The position numbers were made by a program, and so were the translations under genes. Of a stretch of 25,432 nucleotides of DNA, positions 16,853 through 24,801 are shown one piece after another (position 1 is the stretch's first letter; each line of letters opens with the position of its first letter). The notes beneath the pieces are model-generated. The model did no database searches and had not been told where the DNA came from. It was given only the letters and a program-made list of their open reading frames with translations. This DNA is from Campylobacteraceae bacterium (GTDB taxonomy: Bacteria; Campylobacterota; Campylobacteria; Campylobacterales; Sulfurovaceae), in assembly GCA_027081065.1 (NCBI GenBank), contig JALWLW010000013.1, forward strand, positions 1 through 25,432. Direction: 5' to 3'.

Positions 16853-16931
16853 AATAAATCCTTGTTAGTAAGAATTTATTGTATTGCTCTTTATATTAAA
16901 AAATTATTAAATAAAAAATTAGTTTTAAATT

Positions 16932-17270
16932 TTATACTATATTTTTGATATTGCTAATAATTTCACTCAACTCTTGTGAAAAATCATTTATTAGTATTTT
17001 ATCCGATTTTTTTTCAATGTTTTTTATAATAATAGTTAAAGGTAACATCCCAAGTGTACTTGCTAAGCCTTTTAGTGTATGAAGCGTACTTTTTAATTCT
17101 TCATTGCTTAATAGTTCTAAATTTAATGTCTCATTTCGCTCTACAAAACGATTTAATATTTTAATGTACAAGGAAGAGTTATTATTGAAATATTTTAATC
17201 CTAAGTCTGTATTGATGGAAGGGGAGTTTAGTAGTTCTAGTTTTATATTGTTGTTTATATTTTTAGTCAT
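16932..17270 (-). CDS. Stand-alone HPt phosphotransfer protein
   Basis: A 112-residue, all-helical protein with the HPt signature STLHTLKGLASTLG, in which H64 is the phosphorylated histidine, followed by Lys and Gly at the usual positions. It has no kinase or receiver module. The ATG is preceded by AAAGGA. It lies upstream of the PstS-like and hybrid kinase genes on the same strand, and would carry phosphate from the hybrid kinase receiver to the response regulator at 13712-14434. Confidence 0.85.
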   Translation of the reverse strand: MTKNINNNIKLELLNSPSINTDLGLKYFNNNSSLYIKILNRFVERNETLNLELLSNEELKSTLHTLKGLASTLGMLPLTIIIKNIEKKSDKILINDFSQELSEIISNIKNIV

Positions 17271-17350
17271 TTAATTCCTTTCTATAACTTATCGGTTAAA
17301 AAGGAATTATAACATTATATAAAGTGATAAATGTGAAAAAGTGATGAAAA

Positions 17351-17398
17351 TATACACTTTTATAGATATATATATTAAATATTTTTAGAAAGTGTATA
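17351..17398 (-). terminator. Terminator of the 117-residue membrane protein gene
   Basis: TATACACTTT (17351-17360) and AAAGTGTATA (17389-17398) pair over 10 bp with a long AT loop that contains the stop codon. On the minus strand the stem is followed by a short T-run. It separates this gene from the HPt gene. Confidence 0.4.
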
Positions 17399-17728
17399 GG
17401 TCACTTTGTTATTATCTTGAGTTGTACTTATTTGAGATTTTAAAAGTTCAACTAAAACGGCAAACTCTTCAGGAGTCATATTTAATTTTGAGCTCAGCTC
17501 TATAGTTTGATTGATAGTTGGAGCTTCTTCTCTAATATCAAATGTAGATATTGTTGAGAGATTATTTTTCAGATAAATAGAAATTAAAAGCGTTAATATT
17601 ATTGATAATATAAAAAATAACGTTTTTATAACTTTATTTAAAGAGTGCAGTAGAGACTCATTTTCTAATACCCTTAGTTCTGCTTTGTACGAATTGTAGT
17701 ATTGATCACTTATTTGTTCATAGTTCAT
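17375..17728 (-). CDS. Unrecognised single-pass membrane protein
   Basis: A 117-residue protein of unknown family. Residues 1-32 are polar and cytoplasmic-looking (MNYEQISDQYYNSYKAE), 33-53 form one membrane helix (VIKTLFFILSIILTLLISIYL), and the rest is a soluble tail with MTPEEFAVLVELLKSQIS, probably helical. A strong AGGAG site lies before the ATG. It is transcribed towards the phosphorelay genes but separated from them by a hairpin. The orientation in the membrane is not certain. Confidence 0.7.
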   Translation of the reverse strand: MNYEQISDQYYNSYKAELRVLENESLLHSLNKVIKTLFFILSIILTLLISIYLKNNLSTISTFDIREEAPTINQTIELSSKLNMTPEEFAVLVELLKSQISTTQDNNKVTYTLSKNI

Positions 17729-17881
17729 GTTAATTCTCCTAATTAAAAATAGAATAATAACCCAAGAGTTGGTAAAAAGAGTGAAAATGACATAATTTTA
17801 TTTAAAAATCTCTCTTAGACTTACGAATAAAGCAAAGCAAATATATCTTTTGCTATGCTGTTGCGTTAAAAAAGGAATAAT

Positions 17882-18442
17882 ATGAAAAAAAATAATATAC
17901 TGTTTATCTTGTTAGGAATATTTCTTCTTATTTCAATAATATTTATTTCAATAAAGATAATTGATCAGGATCAAAAACAAACACCTCTTTCTGCAAAACA
18001 AAACTTTACATTAAATTCTATAGATGGTAAATCATTTAATTTAAAAACAGAAAAAAAGAAAATTATTATTGATGGAATGGAAAATAAAATTGTATTTCTA
18101 AAAGTATTTGGCTGGGATTGTAAGTTTTGTATGAAAGAGGTTCCTCAGCTTATAGAGTTAAAAAATACCATATCTGATAAATTTGCTGTTTTAGCTATAG
18201 AAGCACAAAATCATACGTTAGATACATCCTTAGTTAATATAAAAAAGTATGGTATTAATTATCCTATTATTTTAGGTAAAGATCAAGATATGTTTTATCG
18301 ATATTTGCAAGAGCAGTATGGATGGACAGGAATTATCCCTTTGACTATAGTACTTTCTACTAAAGGAGATGTTTTGGCATTTGAATTGGGTAAAAAGTCT
18401 TACTCTTTGTCTGAACTGTTTAAAGCATCTTTAGAGAAATAG
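17882..18442 (+). CDS. Membrane-anchored TlpA-like thioredoxin-fold protein
   Basis: A 186-residue protein. An N-terminal membrane anchor (about 5-27) is followed by a periplasmic thioredoxin-like domain with the active site WDCKFC (78-83), a standard CxxC, and the cis-Pro loop IIPLT (P153). This suggests a thiol-disulfide reductase or oxidoreductase, with the AhpC/TSA-like VLAIEAQ strand of the TlpA branch. The ATG at 17882 has AAGGA 6 nt before it. The rhodanese-like gene follows after 12 nt, so the two are co-transcribed and probably co-function. The redox partner is not in the window. Confidence 0.85.
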   Translation: MKKNNILFILLGIFLLISIIFISIKIIDQDQKQTPLSAKQNFTLNSIDGKSFNLKTEKKKIIIDGMENKIVFLKVFGWDCKFCMKEVPQLIELKNTISDKFAVLAIEAQNHTLDTSLVNIKKYGINYPIILGKDQDMFYRYLQEQYGWTGIIPLTIVLSTKGDVLAFELGKKSYSLSELFKASLEK

Positions 18443-18454
18443 GCAAAAATTAAA

Positions 18455-19219
18455 ATGAAATTATATGATTTAGATAAAACTATGTTAACTATATTTTTAA
18501 TCTCAACATCACTTTATGGAGTAGACCCTCTGATTGAGGGTTGTAGTTCATCAATTAGTAAGGATAGTAAAGGGTGTGAGTTAAAGAGTATTTTCAAAGA
18601 AGAAAAAAAAGATATTTTTAAAATAGAAGAAAAACTGCTAAATACAATACAAGTAGTGAGGCAAAAAGATACTTTAAAAATACATGAAGAAGAGGGGAGC
18701 ATAAAGAAGAGCTTTCAAACCAATATCAGTAGAGATTTACGAACTCTAAATATAAACCATAAAGGTCAAGAACTTACGATCATACGTAAGGTAATAGATG
18801 ATAAAAAAAGTTGTCCTCCACACTGTATTGTTCCTATGAATATTGATGGTGTAAAAACTGTTGGTGAATTAGAGACATTAGATTTTATTAAAAATTTAAA
18901 TAAGAATACAGATAGTCTAATACTTGATGTCAGAGAGAACAAGGATTATAATAGAGGTACTATTCCTGGTGCACTTAATCTTCCTGTACATATGTTAAAA
19001 GTTAATAGTAAGTACTTTAAAGATGTAGTTATGATATTAGGGATTAATAGTAAAGATGTTCACGATTTATTAATTTTTGATGATGGTGTCACAGATAATA
19101 AAGCATTTGAAGCGATAAAAAGTCTTTTAAAACTTTCTTATCCTTCAGATAAAATTTTTTATTATAGAGGAGGCTTTAGCAGTTGGAAAAATTTGGGATT
19201 GACTGTTTATGAGAAGTGA
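18455..19219 (+). CDS. Secreted rhodanese-like protein lacking the catalytic Cys
   Basis: A 254-residue protein with a hydrophobic N-terminus (about 8-22) that looks like a signal peptide. After an unclassified region comes CPPHCIVPM (120-128) and a rhodanese domain (about 136-254) with SLILDVRENKDYNRGTIPGA and the final YYRGGFSSW. Relatives known to me with the same CPPxC lead-in carry a Cys-containing loop of the type LFCNGPWCG. Here the loop is LLIFDDGVTDNKA, with Asp at the catalytic Cys position (209), so sulfur transfer by the usual persulfide is not possible. It may bind a partner or substrate instead. The CPPHC cysteines could be targets of the thioredoxin encoded just upstream; that is an inference. 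Confidence 0.75.
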   Translation: MKLYDLDKTMLTIFLISTSLYGVDPLIEGCSSSISKDSKGCELKSIFKEEKKDIFKIEEKLLNTIQVVRQKDTLKIHEEEGSIKKSFQTNISRDLRTLNINHKGQELTIIRKVIDDKKSCPPHCIVPMNIDGVKTVGELETLDFIKNLNKNTDSLILDVRENKDYNRGTIPGALNLPVHMLKVNSKYFKDVVMILGINSKDVHDLLIFDDGVTDNKAFEAIKSLLKLSYPSDKIFYYRGGFSSWKNLGLTVYEK

Positions 19220-19233
19220 TACTACATCACTTC
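19213..19233. terminator. Two-way hairpin covering both stop codons
   Basis: GAAGTGAT (19213-19220), loop ACTAC, ATCACTTC (19226-19233): an 8-bp perfect stem spanning the stop of the rhodanese-like gene (TGA, plus strand) and of the convergent coiled-coil gene (TAG, minus strand). There is no strong T-run on either side. Confidence 0.4.
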
Positions 19234-20007
19234 ATCAGTTGATAAATATGGTTCGGAGACATTTATAACACCTAGTGTTTGAACAAAGTTTAATTTTTCT
19301 AACTTATCATCTGTAGTTTCATTTGAAACATCTATAGGAGCTTTTATTGGTGATTCCTCATCTATTTTATAGACGGCTGAAGCAGCAACAGTCTCTATCT
19401 CACCATAGCCTAAACTTTTTTCATTTTCATCTAGTTCATATGCAGCTGATATAATATAACTTTCACTATTAGTATTTATAGATTTTTCAATTTTATCTAA
19501 AGTGTTTTTGTTTGTTGCTACTATTTTTTTATTTATTTTTTTAATAGTTTTTTGATTACTTAATGCTATTTTTTTATTAATTCGATTGGTGTTTTTATCG
19601 ATATCTTTTTTTAATATTTTGACTTCATTTTCAATTTTTTTATCGATATTGGCACTTAATATCTCAATCTCTTTTTTTATTAAAGAACCTTCATGTTGTA
19701 TACTTTTAACAATATCATCTTGAGATATATTTTTAGAAGCAAACATTTTCAACTCTTTCAATATTTTATCTTCATTGGTTTGAATAGAATCGTTGTATTG
19801 TCTGTTTTTATCTATATATTGTTTTAAATGCGATAATATAGTTTTTTCATTTTCACTCTTAGTTGCTGCAGGAAGTGTCATCTGCTCAATATGTATTACT
19901 CTGGGTTGTTTCTCTTCTTGATATTGATTATTTTTAAATAAAGTGTAACCAATAAGAGTTGCTAGTAATAGAAATAGTAAGGTAAGTAAAACTTTAAATA
20001 TTGACAA
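19222..20007 (-). CDS. Membrane-anchored coiled-coil protein, unknown
   Basis: A 261-residue protein: one N-terminal membrane helix (about 4-24), then a Lys/Glu/Ile/Asn-rich helical stretch (about 50-185) with repeated KKI, KKD and NKN units typical of a long coiled coil, and an acidic C-terminal tail. The start is TTG at 20007 with AAGGA 5 nt before it. It is divergent from another single-pass membrane protein gene. No family was recognised; it may be an envelope-spanning or scaffolding protein. Confidence 0.7.
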   Translation of the reverse strand: MSIFKVLLTLLFLLLATLIGYTLFKNNQYQEEKQPRVIHIEQMTLPAATKSENEKTILSHLKQYIDKNRQYNDSIQTNEDKILKELKMFASKNISQDDIVKSIQHEGSLIKKEIEILSANIDKKIENEVKILKKDIDKNTNRINKKIALSNQKTIKKINKKIVATNKNTLDKIEKSINTNSESYIISAAYELDENEKSLGYGEIETVAASAVYKIDEESPIKAPIDVSNETTDDKLEKLNFVQTLGVINVSEPYLSTDEVM

Positions 20008-20160
20008 GAATGTCCTTTTGTTAATTTTGAGCAGAATTATAGTAAAAAAGAATAAATAAATAGAGAGATAGGTGTTAAATTGAGGTATTTATAGTAAATT
20101 TCATATTTAAGACCAACTTTAATGTTAATATTTTTTACAAAGAAAAATACAAGGTTTGGA

Positions 20161-20607
20161 ATGTTTAATAGGAATGATGAGTATATAAATGCAACAAAAA
20201 ATGCACGTATTAATACGTATGATAGTGGGGAGACTTCAGTGAGAGTGTGGTTTATAAACTTCTCTCTTTTTAGTTTATTGGTTATAGGGAGTTATTATTC
20301 GTATCTTTATTACAATAATACAAAAAGTCGCCACTCTACCATTGTTATGGGTGTTAGCCATACCAATGCATCAGATAATGACTTAATGGCTAAGTTATAT
20401 GATATTGAAGTAGATAAAGTGACTGAGCAGAGAGACAATATAAGTATATCAGCTGCTATGAAAAAGATCATAGATAATTCTTCAGTAGAAGATAGTAGTA
20501 AATATGTAGAAGAACTTGCAACAGAAGTAGATAACAATTCAGAAGTAAAAAGTAAAAAGTTAACTTTTGAAAAAAGAATATCGGATGAACTAAAATTAAT
20601 AAACTAA
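20161..20607 (+). CDS. Single-pass membrane protein, unknown
   Basis: A 148-residue protein: a polar N-terminus (MFNRNDEYINATKNAR), one membrane helix at about 29-50, and a soluble acidic C-terminal part with coiled-coil potential (residues 75-140). ATG 20161 has AAGG 6 nt upstream and is preferred to the in-frame ATG at 20122, which has no ribosome site. It is divergent from the coiled-coil gene and similar in plan to it (one TM and a helical tail), and is followed by tatD. No family was recognised. Confidence 0.65.
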   Translation: MFNRNDEYINATKNARINTYDSGETSVRVWFINFSLFSLLVIGSYYSYLYYNNTKSRHSTIVMGVSHTNASDNDLMAKLYDIEVDKVTEQRDNISISAAMKKIIDNSSVEDSSKYVEELATEVDNNSEVKSKKLTFEKRISDELKLIN

Positions 20608-20612
20608 AATTG

Positions 20613-20621
20613 TGCTAGAAT
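20613..20621 (+). promoter_or_regulatory. Extended -10 promoter of the tatD operon
   Basis: TGCTAGAAT is a good extended -10 match just after the preceding stop. Transcription would start near 20628, giving a leader of about 26 nt that contains the AAGG site of tatD. Confidence 0.45.
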
Positions 20622-20653
20622 TATGTTTTTAAATGTAATTCAAGGTATATATA

Positions 20654-21430
20654 ATGATAATAGATAGCCATTGTCACTTAGATGATGAACGATATAACGA
20701 TGACATAGATGCAGTAATAGAGAGAGCAAAAGAGCAGGGAGTTGAAAAGTTTATTATCCCTGGAGCTGATCCAAAAACATTAGTGCGAGCAGTAGAACTT
20801 GCTGAAAAGTATGATGAAGTATATTTTTCAGTGGGTGTTCACCCTTATGATGTTAAAAACTATGATAGAAACTATCTTGAAAAATATGTTTCACATGTAA
20901 AATGTGTAGCCATAGGTGAGTGTGGTTTAGATTATTTTCGTCTTCCAGAGTCTGAGGAAGCAATTGAAATAGAAAAGAAATTGCAAAAAGAGGTTTTTAT
21001 AGACCAAATTCTTTGGGCAAAAGAGCTAAAATTACCACTTATTGTCCATATTCGTGAATCATCAGCTGATTGTCTAGAACTTTTAGAGAACTATGCAGGT
21101 GTAGAAGGTGGTGTACTACATTGTTATAATGCTGATGAATCTTTACTTAAACTTTCATCAAAAAATTTTTACTATGGAATAGGTGGTGTCTTAACTTTTA
21201 AAAATGCCAAAAAGCTTATAAACGTTTATCCTAAAATCCCCAATGATAAACTTATCATAGAAACAGATGCTCCCTACTTAACTCCACATCCTTACCGTGG
21301 AAAACGGAATGAACCCTCTTACACTAAACATATAGCTTCTAAAATGGTAGAACTTTCTGCTATAGAACAAGATAGATTAGAGTCAATGACTACTGATAAT
21401 GCTAAAAGGTTATTTACTAAAATAAAATAA
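20654..21430 (+). CDS. tatD: TatD family metal-dependent DNase
   Basis: A TIM-barrel metal-dependent hydrolase of 258 residues, related to TatD and YcfH nucleases. Metal ligands are visible: SHCHLD (H6, H8), GECGLDYF (Glu), HIRES and HCYNADES (His), and ETDAPYLTPHPYRGKRN (Asp). The family is active on DNA 3' ends; the cellular role in this phylum is not fixed. AAGG lies 8 nt before the ATG. It heads the operon with the lytic transglycosylase; a 103-nt AT-rich gap separates them, so a second promoter there is possible. Confidence 0.92.
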   Translation: MIIDSHCHLDDERYNDDIDAVIERAKEQGVEKFIIPGADPKTLVRAVELAEKYDEVYFSVGVHPYDVKNYDRNYLEKYVSHVKCVAIGECGLDYFRLPESEEAIEIEKKLQKEVFIDQILWAKELKLPLIVHIRESSADCLELLENYAGVEGGVLHCYNADESLLKLSSKNFYYGIGGVLTFKNAKKLINVYPKIPNDKLIIETDAPYLTPHPYRGKRNEPSYTKHIASKMVELSAIEQDRLESMTTDNAKRLFTKIK

Positions 21431-21533
21431 ATTATAAGCTTAATATTTTATTAACTATAATTTTTAATTTGAACTATTATTTAAGTTTAAAATTATATAA
21501 TTATAAAAATATAAATAATAAGGCTTAAATTTA

Positions 21534-22433
21534 ATGTTTAATAAAATTTTAATATTATCTATTTTTATCAGTACGTTTTTATATTCTAACATAAGGAGTG
21601 ATTTCCCTAGTTATAATTATATTTTAACTGAGTTTGATATTGAAGAGAGTTTTATTGATAATCCAGAATTCCAGCATTTTGTACAAAAAAATCAACATAA
21701 TTTTAGAAAACGCTATATCAATGCTATAAAACGTGGTGGTTTAATTGTTCCAACTCTAAGAGAGATGATGTATGAACGAGATATTTCACCCCTTTTCCTC
21801 TACCTCTCTATGGTTGAGTCTGCATTTAAACCAGAAGCAACTTCCCGTACTGGAGCAGGTGGTCTATGGCAATTTGTTGAAGTTACAGGTAGAGAGCAAC
21901 ATTTAAAAATAAGTAAAAACTTAGATGAAAGATTTGATCCTATACGCTCAACTGATGCAGCTATAAAATATCTTTATAAAATGAATAGTAACCTAGATAA
22001 GTGGTATCTTACAGCCATGGCTTACAACTGTGGCAATGGTTGTGTTAATAAATCAATATTAAAAGCAGGTAGTAAAGATTTAGGTCGATTAATTAGCCCA
22101 CAAAATAACTTTATAAAAGAAGAGACAAGAAATTATATTCAAAAGATTTTGTTAATGGCAATGATTGGTGAAAATTATCTTTTTACTGATAATGATAGAT
22201 TAGGAAATATGCTCTCAACTCTCCCTGATGATAAAATAGTACCAGTACAGGTTCGTTCTGGTGAAAGTTTATCAAGCTTAGCTTCTATTTTAAATATGAA
22301 TAAATACTATTTAGAAAAGATTAATGCACATCTTAAAAATGGACATGCACCTTATGTTCGTGGATATAGAATAAATATACCAAAATCAAAAATTCAAATG
22401 TTTAATGCACGTTATGCAGCAAATATGAGATGA
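21534..22433 (+). CDS. Lytic murein transglycosylase with LysM domain (MltD-like)
   Basis: A 299-residue periplasmic enzyme that cleaves peptidoglycan glycan strands to anhydromuropeptides. A Sec signal (about 1-18), then a Slt/MltD-type catalytic domain with LYLSMVESAFKPEA (catalytic E95), SRTGAGGLWQF and YNCGNG, then one C-terminal LysM domain (about 236-288) that binds peptidoglycan, with VRSGESLSSLASILN. MltD in enteric bacteria carries several LysM repeats, so this is the shorter version. It precedes a SPOR lipoprotein, which fits a septal or cell-wall function. Confidence 0.88.
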   Translation: MFNKILILSIFISTFLYSNIRSDFPSYNYILTEFDIEESFIDNPEFQHFVQKNQHNFRKRYINAIKRGGLIVPTLREMMYERDISPLFLYLSMVESAFKPEATSRTGAGGLWQFVEVTGREQHLKISKNLDERFDPIRSTDAAIKYLYKMNSNLDKWYLTAMAYNCGNGCVNKSILKAGSKDLGRLISPQNNFIKEETRNYIQKILLMAMIGENYLFTDNDRLGNMLSTLPDDKIVPVQVRSGESLSSLASILNMNKYYLEKINAHLKNGHAPYVRGYRINIPKSKIQMFNARYAANMR

Positions 22434-22463
22434 AATAATACAAAATATATAAGAAGGTAAATT

Positions 22464-23210
22464 ATGAAAAATAAAATAAATAATAAATTATTAATAATAA
22501 CAACAGTTGGTGCTATTGCTATGAGTGGTTGTGCTTCAAAAAGTTTAGAAGTAACAAATACTAATGTAAATAAGTCGGTTGTATCACAGGTTAACAACTT
22601 GAAAGTTAAACAAGAAAAAATATCCAAATGGAAAAGTTTAAAGAAAAGTAAAAGAGAAGATTGTGTTGATTGTTATGCAAATATAGCTAAAAAACCTACA
22701 ACAAAAGTAGCTACTGCTTCTAATGTTTCAACTACAGTATATGGTTATGATTATGCAGAAAGCACCATGGAGGCATATGCTCCACATGAAGTAAAACGAG
22801 AAGAGTATAAAAACCCATATTTAACTGATGCAGAAATAGAAGAAGTTTATAATGAAGATAAAAATAATTATTTAGTAGATGCATCATACCGTGAAGATAT
22901 CAGTAATAATGAAAATAGTTATAAAAGTCTTTATGCTGAAGTAGAAAAGCATTCAACAAGAAAAGAAAACAGTAATTTAATGGCTAAAAACTCTATACAA
23001 GTGGGTGCTTTCAGAAAATATGCAGGTGCAAAAGTGTATGCTAAAAGGTATAGTTTACTCACAAGTAAATATAATGTTGATATTAAAGAGAATGTTAAAG
23101 ATAATAAACCAATATATCGTGTACAAATTGAAGGTTTCTCAAATGAGAGAGAAGCCAAAGAGTTTATGAACAGATATGGCTTAAATGGGGCATTCCTTGT
23201 AAGAAGATAG
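22464..23210 (+). CDS. SPOR-domain lipoprotein at the rlpA position
   Basis: A 248-residue lipoprotein: signal with lipobox MSGC (Cys 23), a low-complexity Lys/Asn-rich middle with a CVDC pair (67, 70), and a C-terminal SPOR domain (about 175-248) beginning SIQVGAFRKYAGAK and ending AFLVRR. SPOR domains bind denuded glycan at the division site. In Campylobacter the gene after the transglycosylase encodes an RlpA-type lipoprotein, but the double-psi beta-barrel catalytic domain cannot be found here. AAGAAGG precedes the ATG. Confidence 0.8.
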   Translation: MKNKINNKLLIITTVGAIAMSGCASKSLEVTNTNVNKSVVSQVNNLKVKQEKISKWKSLKKSKREDCVDCYANIAKKPTTKVATASNVSTTVYGYDYAESTMEAYAPHEVKREEYKNPYLTDAEIEEVYNEDKNNYLVDASYREDISNNENSYKSLYAEVEKHSTRKENSNLMAKNSIQVGAFRKYAGAKVYAKRYSLLTSKYNVDIKENVKDNKPIYRVQIEGFSNEREAKEFMNRYGLNGAFLVRR

Positions 23211-23228
23211 TAAATAAGGATATATAAT

Positions 23229-23801
23229 ATGATAGAACTCTCACGAGAGACCAGAGAGACTCAAATTTCTGTAAAACTTGAACTTTATGGTTCAGGAAAA
23301 TCAAAAATAGATACAGGAGTTGGTTTTCTTGACCATATGCTAGAGGCTTTAAGTAAGCACTCTCATATGGATTTAGAAGTTACTTGTAAAGGTGACACAC
23401 ATATAGATGATCACCACTCGGTGGAAGATGTTGCCATAGTACTTGGACAAGCACTAAACAAAGCACTTTATCCTATTAAAAATATAGAACGTTATGGTAA
23501 TGCCACTGTGGTTATGGATGAAGCAGCTGTAACATGTGATTTAGATATTTCAAACAGACCATTTTTAGTTTTTGAGATGCCTATGGAGGGAAAAGTAGGG
23601 AACTTTGATGTGGAACTCGTAGAAGAGTTTTTTAGAGCTTTTACCTTTAATGCCTCGATGACAGTTCACCTCATATGTAATAGGGGAACAAACAAGCACC
23701 ATAGAATAGAAGCTGCATTTAAAGCTCTAGCTGTTGCATTGCGTCGAGGAGTGACTATTAATGAAAATGCTGGAATTCCTAGTACTAAAGGTGTTCTATG
23801 A
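23229..23801 (+). CDS. hisB: Imidazoleglycerol-phosphate dehydratase HisB
   Basis: A monofunctional dehydratase of 190 residues in histidine synthesis, converting imidazole glycerol phosphate to imidazole acetol phosphate. Manganese-binding His motifs are all visible: FLDHMLEALSKHSHMDL, DDHHSVEDVAI, FEMPMEG and NKHHRIEAAFKALA. No fused phosphatase domain is present. TAAGGA precedes the ATG. The stop overlaps the kdsC ATG by 4 nt (ATGA). Its placement inside an envelope-gene operon is the only oddity. Confidence 0.95.
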   Translation: MIELSRETRETQISVKLELYGSGKSKIDTGVGFLDHMLEALSKHSHMDLEVTCKGDTHIDDHHSVEDVAIVLGQALNKALYPIKNIERYGNATVVMDEAAVTCDLDISNRPFLVFEMPMEGKVGNFDVELVEEFFRAFTFNASMTVHLICNRGTNKHHRIEAAFKALAVALRRGVTINENAGIPSTKGVL

Positions 23802-24292
23802 TAGAACTGATAGTTTTAGATGTTGATGGTACTTTAACGGATGGTAAAATTACCTATACACAAAGTGGAGATGAGTTAAAATCTTTTTGTGTTAAAGATG
23901 GTCTAGCCATTGCCTCTTGGATACGTCTTGGTAAGCAAGTAGCTATTATTACAGGTAGAGAGTCTGCTATCGTAGCACGACGTGCTAGTGAACTAGGGAT
24001 CAAGCACTATTATCAAGGTGTGCATAATAAACAAGAAGTGCTTGTAGAGATACTACATTCATTAAACTTAACCATGGAAAATGTAGCTTCTATGGGAGAT
24101 GACTTAAATGATAAAACCATGTTAAAAGCATCAAAACGTTCATATGTTCCTAAAAATGCTTCATTTCATGTAAAAAAAGATGCAGATGTAATTTTGACAC
24201 GTAACGGTGGTGATGCTGCAGTTCGTGAAATGATAGAAGAGCTTATTAGCTCAGAAGGTTTAGAGGAAGACTATTTAGCACTATGGTCTTAA
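23798..24292 (+). CDS. kdsC: KDO-8-phosphate phosphatase KdsC
   Basis: A HAD-superfamily phosphatase of 164 residues that releases KDO from KDO-8-phosphate for LPS core synthesis. It has LDVDGTLTDG (D8, D10), the ITGRES Thr/Arg motif, KQEVL (Lys), and MGDDLNDKTM. It lacks a cap domain (C0 HAD), so a tetramer is expected from the family. It overlaps hisB by 4 nt and lptC by 10 nt. Confidence 0.92.
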   Translation: MIELIVLDVDGTLTDGKITYTQSGDELKSFCVKDGLAIASWIRLGKQVAIITGRESAIVARRASELGIKHYYQGVHNKQEVLVEILHSLNLTMENVASMGDDLNDKTMLKASKRSYVPKNASFHVKKDADVILTRNGGDAAVREMIEELISSEGLEEDYLALWS

Positions 24293-24801
24293 GAATTGAA
24301 TATCTATTAATTTTAGTATTGGTTATTTTGGTTCTTAGTATCATTGGTATTAATCCACCATCACAATCAGCAATTACCTCTAAAGGAGATAGAGAGATAC
24401 TTTTTCAAAACTTTTCTCTTTCTGAATTTAAAGAAGATACCTTAGGTAAAAGAATATTAGCACAAGAGGCTATAAAATATACAACTCATTTTGATTTAAA
24501 ACATATTAATCTTAATGATGAAGATGGAAATATTATATTAGCCGATAAGGTCAGTTATAAAGATAACTCGGTTTATATGGATAACAATGTAACTCTAAAA
24601 TCTAAAGAGGGTCTACTCTTCACTACAGAGAATATTTACTATAAATTAAAAGATAAATTGGTAAAAAGTACAGCAGATTTTACTTTAGATTTTAATGGAA
24701 GCAAAATAGTGGGTGAAAATTTAGAGTACTCTATGAAGAGTAGAGATGTTTCAGCTGATAATATTCATGCCTCTATTCTCTTTGTATCTACTCTAAAGTG
24801 A
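24283..24801 (+). CDS. lptC: LPS export protein LptC
   Basis: A 172-residue bitopic inner-membrane protein: one N-terminal helix (about 5-22) and a periplasmic beta-jellyroll with alternating hydrophobic strands (HINLNDEDGNIILADKV, NVTLKSKEGLLF). It belongs to the LptC/LptA fold that passes LPS across the periplasm. The start overlaps kdsC by 10 nt, a combination seen elsewhere in LPS gene sets. lptA does not follow; instead a convergent gene overlaps its 3' end by 14 nt. Confidence 0.82.
   Translation: MVLRIEYLLILVLVILVLSIIGINPPSQSAITSKGDREILFQNFSLSEFKEDTLGKRILAQEAIKYTTHFDLKHINLNDEDGNIILADKVSYKDNSVYMDNNVTLKSKEGLLFTTENIYYKLKDKLVKSTADFTLDFNGSKIVGENLEYSMKSRDVSADNIHASILFVSTLK

Noticed and set aside
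17833..17862. Short dyad AGCAAA/TTTGCT upstream of the thioredoxin gene
   Set aside because: Only six paired bases in AT-rich sequence, without support from position or repetition.
20122..20160. Upstream ATG giving 13 extra residues to the single-pass membrane protein
   Set aside because: No ribosome site precedes it, while ATG 20161 has AAGG at 6 nt.
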